Positions 11,555 through 22,340 of a stretch of DNA of 64,000 bases are shown here, piece by piece. Positions within the stretch are counted from its first letter, which is position 1, and the number at the start of each line of letters is the position of its first letter. The notes beneath the pieces are model-generated. The model made no database searches, was not told the DNA's origin, and worked only from the letters and a program-made list of their open reading frames with translations. Source of the DNA: Dendrophyllia cribrosa (taxonomy: Eukaryota > Cnidaria > Anthozoa > Scleractinia > Dendrophylliidae); the NCBI GenBank assembly GCA_024195265.1, contig JAJLRJ010000007.1, forward strand, positions 26,272,600 to 26,336,599, read 5' to 3'. The position numbers were made by a program, and so were the translations under genes.

Positions 11555-14342
11555 AACGAGGCCAGTGAGGCTGATCAACATACATATAAAAGAATAAATA
11601 AATCGGCCGCCATTATGAAAGGGCTATAAGTAGGTTTATTGGATTATTTTATATCGGACAAGAATATACTTCTTGTTGCTTGTTGGTTTAGATCTCCGTA
11701 TAGATCTTTCATCAATCATTTCAATGACTGCTTCGCCAAATGCAAAAAGAGTAACTTCTGCACACACCACAGAACATGTCTTACTGTATATTTTTCACTC
11801 ACCATGTTTCTTTGAATGAATTAGCAGACAATAACTAAGAAAGAATTATGTCAAGAAATTGCAGACTGTCTGAGCTGCCTGAGTTTGACTAATTAGTACC
11901 TTGTTGTTGGTAGACGGACCATAATGAACTGTGTCATCTGCATCATGATTTGCAGCATTCTCTTGGCTCTTTCTCAAATAGGCATGAATAGTTGCCATGT
12001 GACCAGTCTCCGTCCCCTTATCCAGTCTCAGTTGATTACTGATCACTATTGAAGGTGACAAGAAAAAATACAAACTCAGGCACGGCACACTATCAAATTT
12101 AATTAGAAGGTTATAAATATACCTTATTTATGGCCTTATGTGTTTAACATGAAGAGAACTAAGTAGTAAGTAAGTATCAATATAATCATTTAGTGGTTCC
12201 AATTTGGTTTTGGTTCAAATTTTGTTTTCCTTCATTTTGGCTTCTCGTCATTAATTTACTGATAATCTGAAACGATGGAAATAAAAGTAAAAAATTGAAC
12301 AACACACATGGGAACGAGTCTCATGTGTCCAATATGATACCAGCTGTCAAACTTCACCAGACAAGGTAAAAACTTGTAATAACCATTGAGACTGCTATAT
12401 GCTTTGAATTAAGTTCCCCTTCACCAATGTTGGAAACTACAGTGTATAGAATTTGGTGTACAGCATCAGTATTGATTTATGCTGAATCTTTTAAACAGCA
12501 GTTTACATGTACTTCCATAACCCACTCAGGATGCACACTGCATGGATATCACTCAGAAAAATAAATTCAACATTTTTTATACCTGGTGGCACAAGAAACT
12601 GTCACAGGCCACAGGATAAGAACTACATGTGTAACATATCAGTCAATTGAATGTCCAAATTTACATTTGTTCAATCAACTATTTTGTTGTGTTCCACCAA
12701 CCATGGTGTGTAAGGGAAAAATAATATCCAGCCACCTAGGGCAATGTACTGAAAGTACAAATTGAATGTCAAATGTTATAAAAAAAAGTTAAAATAATAC
12801 CTCTTGAATTGTAAAGATGCTCTAAATACCATCGTCCTATCAGCTTGGGGTCAGAATTTGATGTCCACAGTTTTAAATAAAGGATATAACCACTGAATAC
12901 ATCTTGAAGTCCATAAACAGCCAATGGAAATGTGTTATTCATGAAATCCATTAGCTTGTCATGACCATCTCCTGAGTGTGTGTGGTTAGGCCCTTTCAAT
13001 TTGAAATGCATAGGATTATGGTTATTATTATGGGCACCACTGCACCACCATCTAATTAGCTGATAGCTGTACAGTGTAGACAGGTGCAAATGAAGCCAAA
13101 ATTTAATACCCTCAAAATTGGCCAGTTTATGCATTTAAGACGCAGTCTCCCTTAGATCCTCATATTGATTTTCGCTCCAGAAATAGATTTCGCTTATAAT
13201 TTTTCTGTTAACTTCTATTGGCAAGTAAGTCACAAATATGAAATTAGATCAGAGAAATTCTGCTTTATAAAAATCTTCTGCCGTAAACTTTCCGCGCCCC
13301 CTACTGTCTTCGAAACTCAGTGACGAGATCGTGAATTTTGCCAAAACTACAGCTATTCGCTCTGGACAAAATAGTTCACTTCAAACCTTCAAATTTGCTA
13401 GCTATAAACAGTGACCCTTTATCTTAATAATCAGACGAATTGTAATCATAAACACTAATTAGTATAATAAAACCGAGGATACAAAGTTTATCCATTTTGA
13501 GTACTTATCACAACATGCGATTTGATCCAAATTCAGGGGAAAAAATCTCAAAAGTGGTTCGTACTCACAGGCTTTCCTACATATCATGGGAAAGTTCCAT
13601 CTATCGGCTACTGGAATCTGTTAAAACATTTGGCCGTTATCCAGTTGTTGGTCCGCAAGTGAGTGTTGAACTTGTGCTACTCAGCTAAATACGGCCATAT
13701 TTCCATCGGACATTTGGTGAACGAATGCCAGTAATAAAACACGAAATACGTTTTTCTTCACCATATAGTTTATCCAGGCACGAAGATCAAAGTTTCTCAA
13801 CCAATGTCATCTGAATAGAATCGCTGGATGCGTTTTATAAAAGCAGTCATACAGCAAGATATTTCTGTTGTCCGCGAAGGGAATTCGCAGTCCGCCATGT
13901 TTTCTTAAACCGCTGGCCAGTATTTTTGTCGGCTCACAAACCATATGTTTAGGTTTTGCCGCAAGATCAGAACAGTCGGCGATAATGTTTTCCAGTTTTT
14001 GTATAAGTTGTATTTTCTGTTTTTTGACTTAAAAGAAATTTCAAAATGATTGTAGATTGATTTCAACATTTCTATTCAAAATTTCCTTCGTTTATGTTGC
14101 GTCCTAAAGTCTGTAACAAAACCAAGCTATATTTTCTTGTATGACCATTGGTAGGTCAAGAAACGACCAATATGGCTAGGATTTGCTCAGTTGACGGTAA
14201 ATTAGCACAATTTGTCCCACATTTTGACACAACATTATTAAGCAAGTTATCATCCTTTATAGAAATCGGCAGATATTTTTGCTAGGCCGCTGACCACATA
14301 CATCGCAACGGAGCATACCTGCAATAAACAAACAATAACCTT

Positions 14343-14564
14343 GTGAGCGCACCGACTAGGCCGATTGTATGTTCATTTTTTGGAAGTGGGAAAATAACAT
14401 GCAGAGAATCACGAGGTAAAGAAGAAATGGTTCCCCTTATTCAGTATATTTCTAATGTAACAAATCATTTAAAGAGTTGTCATCTTTCGCGCGAAAAAGT
14501 GACGGAATACGAATTGATACTGGCTAGGGCGGGAAAGTTCAATCTTGCATTGGACTGGACATAG
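14343..14564 (+). CDS. Short ORF inside the TTAA element, unknown
   Basis: A 73-codon open frame starting just beyond the left TIR of the nested element. It has no recognisable domain and no clear splice partners. It could be an exon of the element's gene or chance. Confidence 0.2.
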   Translation: MSAPTRPIVCSFFGSGKITCRESRGKEEMVPLIQYISNVTNHLKSCHLSREKVTEYELILARAGKFNLALDWT

Positions 14565-14609
14565 AGAAGTTATCAATCTGTCCGAAGCACCGTCACAATC
14601 TAAGGCAAT

Positions 14610-15730
14610 ATTAAGTATTGTTCCACATAAGAACGATAGCAAACTTCATTGTTCTGCGGCATTGGCTCTTTCCCACATAGAATATCTTTGATTTCAAGAA
14701 TAGAGGAGGACCTGATGGTTAATAATTATATTTCATTATAAAAATAAAGAAAATCCATTTGCGTCAAATAAATTGTAGGAAATGTTCGTGCTTAACCAAT
14801 CAGAATAGCAGAAGACAATAGCTAATAATTTTGCTTCTTTGATGAAGTTCCCCAAATACAATTTCTTTTAAAAAGTGTATGTTGTGCGATTGGGTCTCAA
14901 ATTACTTGAAACCTTAAAACAATTAGACAAAATGCACCTTGAACCTTAACTTTTTAGCAGTTTTTGAGTCTAGGCCAATGAGATCACTAGTTTTAACAAT
15001 GAAAATTCTTGACATTCCATCGTGTTTGACATTCCATTGCCGTTGGCGCTATCCTTCTTATGCGGATCATTACTTAACGACCTCTGAAGACAGGTCAGTA
15101 TCCTAATCACGAAGGAAGGAAAATTCCCTTGCACTGTAAGAATCCCGTGAACTAGCAGATGGCACAAAAGATACAGATGATGTTTATTACACCTGTACAA
15201 GTTGGGTCGCGTAAGCATTTTTTTTCAGTTGTGCAAAGTTTCCTGTTTTTCAGGTTTCTAAAAGAGGCTTTTAAGTAACGCTCCACATAAGAACTACAGT
15301 AAACTTCATTGTTCTGCGGCATTGGCTCTTTCTCACATAGAATGTCTTTGATTTCAAGAACAGGGGAGGAGTTAATGGTTTATAATTATATTTCAGTATA
15401 AAAATAAAGAATATCCATTTGCGTCAGATAAATTTTAGGAAATGTTTGTGCTTAACCAATCAAAATAGCAGAAGACAGTAGCTAATAATTTTGCTTTTTT
15501 GATGAAGTTCCTGAAATACAATTTCTTTAAAAATTTGCATGTTTTGCGATTGGGTCTTAAATTACATGAAACCTTTAAAAAATCAAACAAAATGCATCTT
15601 GAAACCTAACTTTTAAGCGGTCTTTGAGTCTAGGCCAATGAGATCACTAGTTGTTACAATGGATAAAGTTGACATTCCATCGTGCATTGCCGTTAGCATT
15701 TTCCTTCTTATGCGGATCATTACTTAAAAC
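14610..15730 (+). repeat. Direct duplication of about 0.45 kb within the TTAA element
   Basis: The segment at about 14610-15075 recurs at about 15277-15727 in the same orientation with scattered substitutions. Shared landmarks include TCATTGTTCTGCGGCATTGG and the end CTTATGCGGATCATTACTTA. The spacer between copies is about 200 bp. The divergence indicates an old duplication. Confidence 0.85.
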
Positions 15731-16486
15731 GTAAAGCGAATAAAAGCGAGATAATTTTGAATAAAATTGGGCCACACAAAATTGGTCGTGTTAACTATCT
15801 TCTATTCCAACAATATTTGAGAATGTCACGTAACACAATGAATTAAAGAGATAAATGTTGGAAGGGGTCTGATTCTTTAGTTAGTAAAGTGATTCGAAAA
15901 AACAACAAAGGAACGGAGGAAACAAAATGTAGTACACGAGGTCACACAGTACAGGAAGGCTGCAACTTCAGCTTTGAAACTTTTGACTCCCTACAACGTC
16001 ATCTTGATTGTGGTCAACATGAAAACAAAACAAGCCAAGAATCGGTCTACGATATAAAGTTACGACGTGACTGGGCGGCAAGGTTTTCCACTCTTGTTCC
16101 TGAAAATCATCCGAGGCCGAAATCAGACATTTCCTCAATGGCCATTCCCAGTTCTTCCCTTCCAATGGGTTTGGCACTCCAAAAGCCAAGAGGAGATGGA
16201 ACAAGGTACTCTTCTAAAGTGAAGGATTAATTGAAAGCAATTTGATGTTGGCGAAGAATCAGGATGTAAAGCTGATCCTCAGCAAGTTTCTATCGACATG
16301 AGAAATACCCGGACGGAAGATAACAAACGATTGTTCTCGAGAGATGAGTGGCTGTCAAGAAAGCAGGTCCAGTTCTACGTTTCAAGACTATCCGTGCTAA
16401 AGAGAAAGTAAACTAACACGTCATCTTCCCGTCAAGCAACTATAGATGACTTGGAAGACGTGGTGCACGAAGAAGATTGGTTGCAG

Positions 16487-16495
16487 CAGGTGGAC
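16487..16495. repeat. 9-bp target duplication CAGGTGGAC, left copy
   Basis: Identical to 16603-16611 on the other side of the 107-bp hairpin element. Confidence 0.9.
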
Positions 16496-16602
16496 TAGCC
16501 TCGTACGCAGACGTCCTTAGGGCTCGTCACGCAATCTTTCCTCCCCACAAGAGGGAGGAAAGATTGCGTGACGAGCTCTAAGGACGTCTGCGTAGGAGGC
16601 TA
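16496..16602. mobile_element. 107-bp hairpin MITE with perfect 9-bp target duplication
   Basis: Begins TAGCCTC and ends GAGGCTA. The two halves are near-perfect inverted copies (about 48-bp arms with a short GACGTCC-containing core and ACAAG-like loop). The 9-bp repeat CAGGTGGAC flanks it exactly. A 9-bp duplication is typical of the Mutator/MULE superfamily. It is inserted in the decayed zinc-finger gene between a Val-Asp codon pair and Glu-Val-Tyr, and removing it leaves the frame continuous. Confidence 0.9.
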
Positions 16603-18314
16603 CAGGTGGACGAAGTTTACGAAAAACTATGATGCGTATAATCTTTGTGACTTGCGTAAAAAAAAAAGCAAGCCAGTTAGTTCCTGACATGTAATATGGA
16701 AATGTTAAAAACAACTGCCAATCTTTAAGTTGAAAGACAGAAAAATACAAACTTATTGAAAAACTAGAAAACATGATCGCCAAGTGTTCTGATATTGCGG
16801 CAAAACCTAAACATATGGTTCGTGAGCCGACAAAAAATCTGGCCAGCGGTTTAGGAAAACATGGCGGACTGCGAATTCCCTTCGCCGACAACAGAAATAT
16901 CTTGCTGTATGACTGCTTTAATGAAACGCATCCAGCGATTCTATTCAGATGACATTGGTTGAGAAACTTTGATCTTCGTGCCTGGATAAACTATATGGTG
17001 AAGAAAAACGTATTTCGTGTTTTATGACTGGCATTCGTTCACCAAATGTCCGATGGAAATATGGCCGTGTTTAGCTGAGTAGCACAAGTTCAGCGCTCAC
17101 TTGCGGACCAACAACTGGATGACGGCCAAATGTTTTAACAGATTTTAGTAGCCGATAGATGGAACTTTCCCATGATATGCAGGAAAGCCTGTGAGTACGA
17201 ACCACTTTTGAGATTTTTTCCCCTGAATTTGGATCAAATCGCATGTTGTGATAAGTACTCAAAATGGATAAACTTTGTATCCTCGGTTTTATTATACTAA
17301 TAAGTATTTGTGATTACAATTCGTCTGATTATTAAGATAAAGGGTCACTGTTTATAGCTAGCAAATTTGAAGGTTTCAAGTGGACTATTTTGTCCAGAGC
17401 GAATAGCTGTAGTTTTGGCAAAATTCACGATCTCGTCATTGAGTTTCGAAGACAGTAGGGGTGCGGAAAGTTTACGGCAGAAAATTTGTATAAAGCAGAA
17501 TTTCTGTGATCTAATTTCATATTTGTGACTTACTTGCCAATGGAAGTTTACATAAAAATTATAAGCGAAAACTATTTCCGGAGCGAAAATCAATATGAGG
17601 ATCTAAGGGAGACTGCGTCTTAATACAAACTCCAGCTCACTTTTCAACCAAGTATCCCACTCCCTTATGATAAGTGTCCCTGGCCCTGGGACACTTACTT
17701 GACTATTCAGTGACATATTACATTCGAAAAGCCTTTCAAATGAAAACAAGGAATCATGGCATCACCAAAAGCATGGTAATTTCCTTACCAGTGAAGTAAA
17801 AGTGCCGGTGGCCCCTCTGTGTCGCTTCCTTTTTCCGACATTACCCCGGCGCTCAATACCTTCAGGGTTTACAAGGGTCATCAGGTCATATACCAACCCT
17901 CGTGGCACTGCAAGCTGGTGCTGCTCCCGCAATATTTTATGCATGGACCTATACCCCAGCAGTTGCCCGGGTCCATCACTTTCATCTCGTACAGCTTGTT
18001 CGACTGCTTGCACATCTGTTTCGTATTCAATATACTTTATGCCGAAGTGAGCAATTATTCTAGTGAGCGTTCCAAGACTCCAAGCATATTGAGGATAATC
18101 ACGTTTCACAATGTCTAACAGCTCACTGCGGCTGAGGTTCTGGAGAACATATCGCTGGATGTCACCTTTAAAGCCCTCGTCAGTCTCCCAATCCGGATTT
18201 CTAATTCTGCTCATTTTAAGTTTGTAAAGCTTGAAATCTAAGAGACTATAAAAACGCAAAGTTTGCCGCCATCTTGGATGTTCGGGCCAGCCCAAAGACC
18301 CTGGGAACGGCTTT

Positions 18315-18861
18315 GCAGCATACCCTGTTGACCAAAGGCATCTCAGGCTACAAGAACGCTGGTCTATCAGGCAACATCGAATTTTCAATTTGGTTTTTGA
18401 TTTTCCATTTGACGGCCCATCGTTCTCATAGCAAACTCAAAATGAAATTAAAAATCAAATGTTTTTTTTTTTGTTTTTTGTTTTTTTCATGTCGAATTTT
18501 TTTCTCAGATTTCACATGTCGATTTTTATGTTATTTTTTTTTTTCATGTCGCCTTTTTTCCTTAGATTTCACATGTCGTTTTTTATTTTTTCTATTTAAT
18601 TTATTGTTATCTTTTTTTTTAATTTTTACCGTTTTAATAACTTAATTTTTAGTTAAATTTTTTTCTTAATTTTTTTAATATAAAAAATGTAATTTTTATT
18701 TCAAAAATAAAATAAAAAAAATAAAATACAAAATTTTATTAATAAATAAAAATATAGAAATATTTCCTTTTAATTTATTTTTTTAACAATATCAGTTGGG
18801 ATTTTGCTCTTCCGCGTAATATTTTTGTGCAATATTGCTATGAGAATGCTGGGCCACCATA
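18315..18861 (-). repeat. Right terminal inverted repeat of the 14.5 kb transposon
   Basis: Reverse-complement partner of 4396-4945, ending GCTGGGCCACCATA. It includes the T-rich mirror of the left arm's A-rich stretch. The transposase 5' region starts just inside it, as the kinase does at the other end. Confidence 0.85.
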
Positions 18862-18867
18862 CATTAC
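18862..18867. repeat. Target-site duplication CATTAC, right
   Basis: Direct copy of 4390-4395, immediately outside the right terminus. Confidence 0.85.
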
Positions 18868-19325
18868 AGTTCTTATTTACAGTGATCTGCGCGAGTTGCG
18901 CTTTGACATTGCTAAGACGAAGCTAAGAAATTTCACCGTGTATCTTTGTCCGCTTTTTGAGGTTTATAACTCACATTTTCCGCGCTCAACGAAGCTAAAA
19001 AATTTCACCTTGTATCTTTGTCCGCTTTGAGGTTTATACCCGGGTTTATAGCAGAGTTCTTTTTCAACTGTTTTAGAGCTATGACCTCACCACAAAGGTA
19101 TCACAGTTCTTATTTACAGTGATCTGCGCGTGTTGCGCTTTGACATTTTCCGCGCTCGACGAAGCTAAGAAATTTCACCCTGTATCTTTGTCTGCTTTTT
19201 GAGGTTTATAGCTCACATTTTCCGCGCTCGACGAAGCTAAAAAATTTCACCTTGTATCTTTGTCCGCTTTGAGGTTTATAGCAGAGTTCTTTTTCAACTG
19301 TTTTAGAGCTATGACTTCATCGCCT
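18868..19325 (+). repeat. Tandem duplication of about 235 bp containing a paralogous empty site
   Basis: The unit beginning AGTTCTTATTTACAGTGATC at 18868 recurs at about 19105. Both include two internal copies of a GACGAAGCTAA...TTTGTCCGCTTT module and end near GTTTTAGAGCTATGAC. The boundary between units (19085-19110) reads CACCACAAAGG-TATCAC-AGTTCTTATT. That is what the transposon's left flank joined to its right flank would look like. Confidence 0.85.
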
Positions 19326-19424
19326 GACAGATTGTTTGTTATCTAGGATTTATTGTTTCTGTGGTTTTAAGCACAGATAAAATCTACACATGTTAAATAG
19401 AAAATTGATAGAAAATTCTAAAAA

Positions 19425-19640
19425 TTGGCAGGAATGTTCTGCGATACCTTGTCTATCCGGGAAGATTAACCACGAGGAGCGATTTTTGAAGTTGCTTAGT
19501 GAGTGACAACTGGAAATCTCATGAAAAGAAAAATTGTCAGGAATGTTCTGCAATATGTTGTCTACTTGGTATGACTAACCCTGAAGAGCGATTTTTCAAG
19601 TCGCTTAGCGAGTGACAGCCGGAAATCTAGTGAAAAGAGT
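19425..19640 (+). repeat. Tandem duplication of about 110 bp
   Basis: Two head-to-tail units share AGGAATGTTCTGC, a GAGCGATTTTT segment and GGAAATCT.GTGAAAAG. No coding content is recognised. Confidence 0.75.
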
Positions 19641-21533
19641 TGGTTTTCCAGCTTAATTGAATTAAACTCTCGTTAAATTTAAGCCACCAAACCAGGTAGC
19701 TTAAGCGAGTCGGCAATTAATTCTAGACAATGAGAAGCAACTTGTGATCATTTATCCGACAAGGCTGTCAAATCGGAAATAAAACATGTGTTCTATTTTC
19801 ATGCATCGCTCGTGAAGGGGCCTAATTTGATTGTATTATACAATGGATTTGCTTTTGTGCAAAATTAACGTTAATGTCCCTTTTCAGTAGTCATTGGAAT
19901 ACTGAATCATTCCTATTACGGTTTGATTATTAAAGAGAAATTTCAATTTTGAATGGTTATTAAATGTTGAGGTGTCATGATTATGCAATAGTATGCAAGA
20001 GAGGTGAGGTTTTGCCGATTCAGCTAACTAAAAATGTTCCCGTTTGATTGTGCAAGAGTATGGATTTGGCTTTTGTTCTATTTTGGAACACTGAATCATT
20101 GCCATTATTATGATTATGCAATAGTATGCAAAAGACGTAATAATTTTGCTGATTTAGTTAACAAAAGTTTATCAAGCAAGCATTATAAGCGATTTCAGCC
20201 TGTTGATTTTTTTGAGAGAAATATTGGCACTTTTTGGGAGCTAATTGACAAGACAAACAAAAAGATAATGTATTATTTTAGTGGCAAGGAAGACAGAGAA
20301 AACGTTCTCCGCTTATAAAAAGAAGAGGAATATCAATACGTCGGTGTGTTATTCTCATCACATTCAAATCCTGAAGCAGACAAGACCTTAGAGTGCTCAA
20401 CGTAGCTTGATCGCATTGAAATCCTGACGCAAGAGAGTTGCCTTAGAGTGCTCAACGAGCTCAATTAGCAAAGAATATAGCAGACTTAAAGCAAGAAAAT
20501 ATATATTGAAATTCAGTTAACTACTATTTTTTCGGCGAATTGTCAGTTAACAAGAGGCTACACTGGTAGCCTATACTCATGCGCTTGTATAAGAAAGTTT
20601 TATGTTTTCTTTTTAACTGGGTCACGCTGTCGGAAATCGGTTCATTTCAATATTTTCATTTATTGATCTTATCAAGTGATTTAGTTTGACACGTAGGAAA
20701 TTACGTATATCAGTAAGCCTTTTAAATTTACAAAGTTAAGATAAGGTTACTTTACAGGCCATGTATGACCAGAGTGAATGCGTTTTCGGGATCGGTGAAC
20801 ATTGTGACTAAGGATCTAGGGACTTTGTGATTAAATCATTCTTACTTGAGAATTGTCATGGACATCTTGTGCCAAACAGAGGCGTTTGCGACAATGCACC
20901 CCTTCCCTCTCAACGAATTTTGCGTGACTTAAGTCTTGTTTTGTTTACAAGATATCATTAATTTTATTACGACTGAATTTACGACTGAATTTGAACACGT
21001 TTTATAAGCATTTCTCCAAAGGTAGCGAGAACACAAAGAAAAAGTCAATCACAGAATTGATATCAACATAAATTCCCATTGAAAAATGAAATTTCTTAAC
21101 CGGTAAAGTCCAAATGCCAGTGGGGTTGACTCGGCTATTTAAAAGCAGAAAAAACCTCCACCAATAGTGAATAGTGTGAGTTATAAGGAAACTACACCAA
21201 TGCTATTGATTCAATTAAACGAGCCAATGAGAAAACGGAACATTCGATCCTTCCCAAGAATACGTAAGCGGCAAACATTTCATGGACAACGGAATTATCT
21301 CATATTATTCCGCGAGACATTTACTTATGGGAGCAACTGATGAGGTTCACCTAAAATGCGAAACTCGAGTCTTGCTTAAGAAAAATGTAAGAATTCACTA
21401 GCATCCATGAGATTTTCAAAACAGATCACCATATCTGTACAAGCCATGTCGGGATGCAATAACGCCATGATGAAACAACGGAGGTTCTTCACACTCCAGG
21501 AAACACTACTCAAAAACAGCATAAAACAAGGAG
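19641..21533. other. No supported gene
   Basis: Noncoding sequence. Two imperfect copies of a stretch containing ATACTGAATCATT/ACACTGAATCATT with ATTATGCAATAGTATGCAA occur near 19895-20000 and 20090-20130. A GTTAACTACTAT...GAATTGTCAGTTAAC stretch near 20515 resembles one near 22700. The ORF at 20034-20318 has no recognisable domain. Confidence 0.4.
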
Positions 21534-22340
21534 CTAAACCATAACTGCAAGAGGTCATGATTCCAATAGAGACACGGCAGCTTCAGACGTTGATCTTAGA
21601 TGATCACATCCGTGATAAAGATCCACTTTCTCGCGAGTCTTGCACACCGCAGACTTAGACACTAAATCACGGGCTGAGAGATTGATTGATTCTAGCATAT
21701 TCATAAGAAAAGCTACGGCCGATCACTACTTATCTTGCAAAAAAGTTAGCCAAAGAGGCTCTAACATAATATGCCAAGAGAACTAGCATAACGAAGGCAT
21801 AGAGAAACAATAATTCTATAAATGGCTACACCGCATAAAAACTATCGTCGTTTAAGAGATTTATATCCCAAAGATTATCAAAGGGTCATACAATACATAT
21901 CGAGCATGCTAAACTGAGACAAAAACCATAATTTCTCACCTGTCAAGATAGCTTCCAAAACCGTAATAAGGATCGTTAAGATGTCTGTTTGTACAGGATC
22001 GTACACAGAGAGTATGGGAAGGAAAAAAATCGAAACTCACTGATGCTTGTGTCAATAAAATACGGTGTGTCCACTTCCTCTGTAACCAGAAATCTTACTC
22101 ATTTAATCTAACACTGAAAGGGCTCGTGTGGTCAACCCTTGGGTCAACCCGCGTTCGCGTGCTGGACAAAATTCTAAACAAAAAGACGAAACAAAATACA
22201 CAGCATGTATCTCACTTGTCGCATTTCCCATTAGAAAAGGTAGCTGCATTTCCAACTGAGCCTTTGTAACAGCTTTCCCGTCGATCTTCTCTAATCGGAA
22301 CAACTTTAAATCAAACACACCGAGTCCAAACTTTCCGCTT
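21534..22340 (-). CDS. Candidate small-exon gene fragment, unknown product
   Basis: Three consecutive minus-strand exons join in frame: about 22340-22216 (donor ACAA|GTGAGA), 22079-22041 (acceptor TTACAG, donor ATCA|GTGAGT) and 21984-21940 (acceptor AAACAG, donor ACAG|GTGAGA). Read through, they give a polypeptide with a basic FDLKLFRLEKIDGK segment, then EVDTPYFIDTS and a hydrophobic NILTILITVLEAIL stretch that may be a membrane helix. A short last exon (21544-21534, stop TAG) is possible. The start exon lies upstream and was not found. The family is not recognised. Consistent phases over three small exons are the main support. Confidence 0.35.

Larger units (their letters stand above)
15889..16952 (+). 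pseudogene. Decayed C2H2-type element protein in the TTAA element
   Basis: The open part (15889-16230) encodes a zinc-finger-like segment (EGCNFSFETFDSLQRHLDCGQH). After a stop and frameshifts, further coding-like stretches follow (DEWLSRKQVQFYVSRLS in shifted frames, then EEDWLQQVD). A 107-bp hairpin element interrupts the frame at 16496 and the reading resumes after it. A final coding-like stretch runs into the right TIR. It resembles a multi-copy cnidarian element-associated protein of unknown function. Clearly nonfunctional here. Confidence 0.55.
13139..17619. mobile_element. TTAA-flanked 4.5 kb element with TIRs of about 0.9 kb, nested in the transposase intron
   Basis: The termini are GACGCAGTCTCCC at the left and its reverse complement at the right. 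TTAA flanks both (13135-13138 and 17620-17623). The inverted repeats run about 13139-14033 and 16725-17619 with high identity. A TTAA target duplication is known for piggyBac and Kolobok elements, but no transposase of either family is readable. The interior has a 0.45 kb direct duplication and a decayed zinc-finger gene whose 3' end enters the right TIR. It lies inside the first intron of the larger element's transposase gene, so it inserted after that element arrived. Confidence 0.8.
10339..18214 (-). pseudogene. Integrase-fold (rve) transposase gene, multi-exon, probably broken
   Basis: Exons read from splice sites on the minus strand: 17789-18214 (ATG at 18214, donor CTG|GTAAGG), 12801-12992, 11900-12045, about 11065-11300, and 10339-10544 (stop at 10339). 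The junctions between exons 2/3 and between the last two exons are phase-consistent. Exon 1 encodes an N-terminal helical region; exon 2 has the first catalytic-type Asp (SGDGHDKL); exon 3 has the second (RLDKGTETG) and ends in YGPSTNNK. The segment that should carry the catalytic Glu, expected between 11300 and 11900, was not found, and a MITE sits there. The exon 1/2 join is one base out of frame as I read it. Together these suggest an inactivated transposase. The first intron holds the 13139-17619 element. The family relation (IS3EU-like) is inferred. Confidence 0.7.
4396..18861. mobile_element. 14.5 kb rve-transposase DNA transposon carrying an alpha-kinase
   Basis: The element begins TATGGTGGCCCAGC and ends with the exact reverse complement. 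Each end carries an inverted repeat of about 550 bp, about 98% identical over the outer 69 bp, and the hexamer CATTAC flanks both ends. It holds two convergent spliced genes: an alpha-kinase (+, 5139-7666) and an integrase-fold transposase (-, 10339-18214). The rve-type transposase, 6-bp duplication and TA-starting termini fit what I know of the IS3EU superfamily, but I could not check that. Later insertions include the TTAA-flanked 13139-17619 element and several MITE-like elements, so the original length was nearer 8-9 kb. A paralogous empty site at 19085-19130 supports the boundaries. Confidence 0.85.

Noticed and set aside
13497..13688. 63-aa ORF with an almost identical copy at 17071-17262 on the other strand
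   Set aside because: Both lie in the inverted repeats of the TTAA element. The duplication reflects the TIR; no protein domain and no evidence of translation was seen.
17802..18645. Plus-strand ORFs across the right TIR
   Set aside because: Antisense to transposase exon 1 and the T-rich TIR (Phe-rich translation). No domain.
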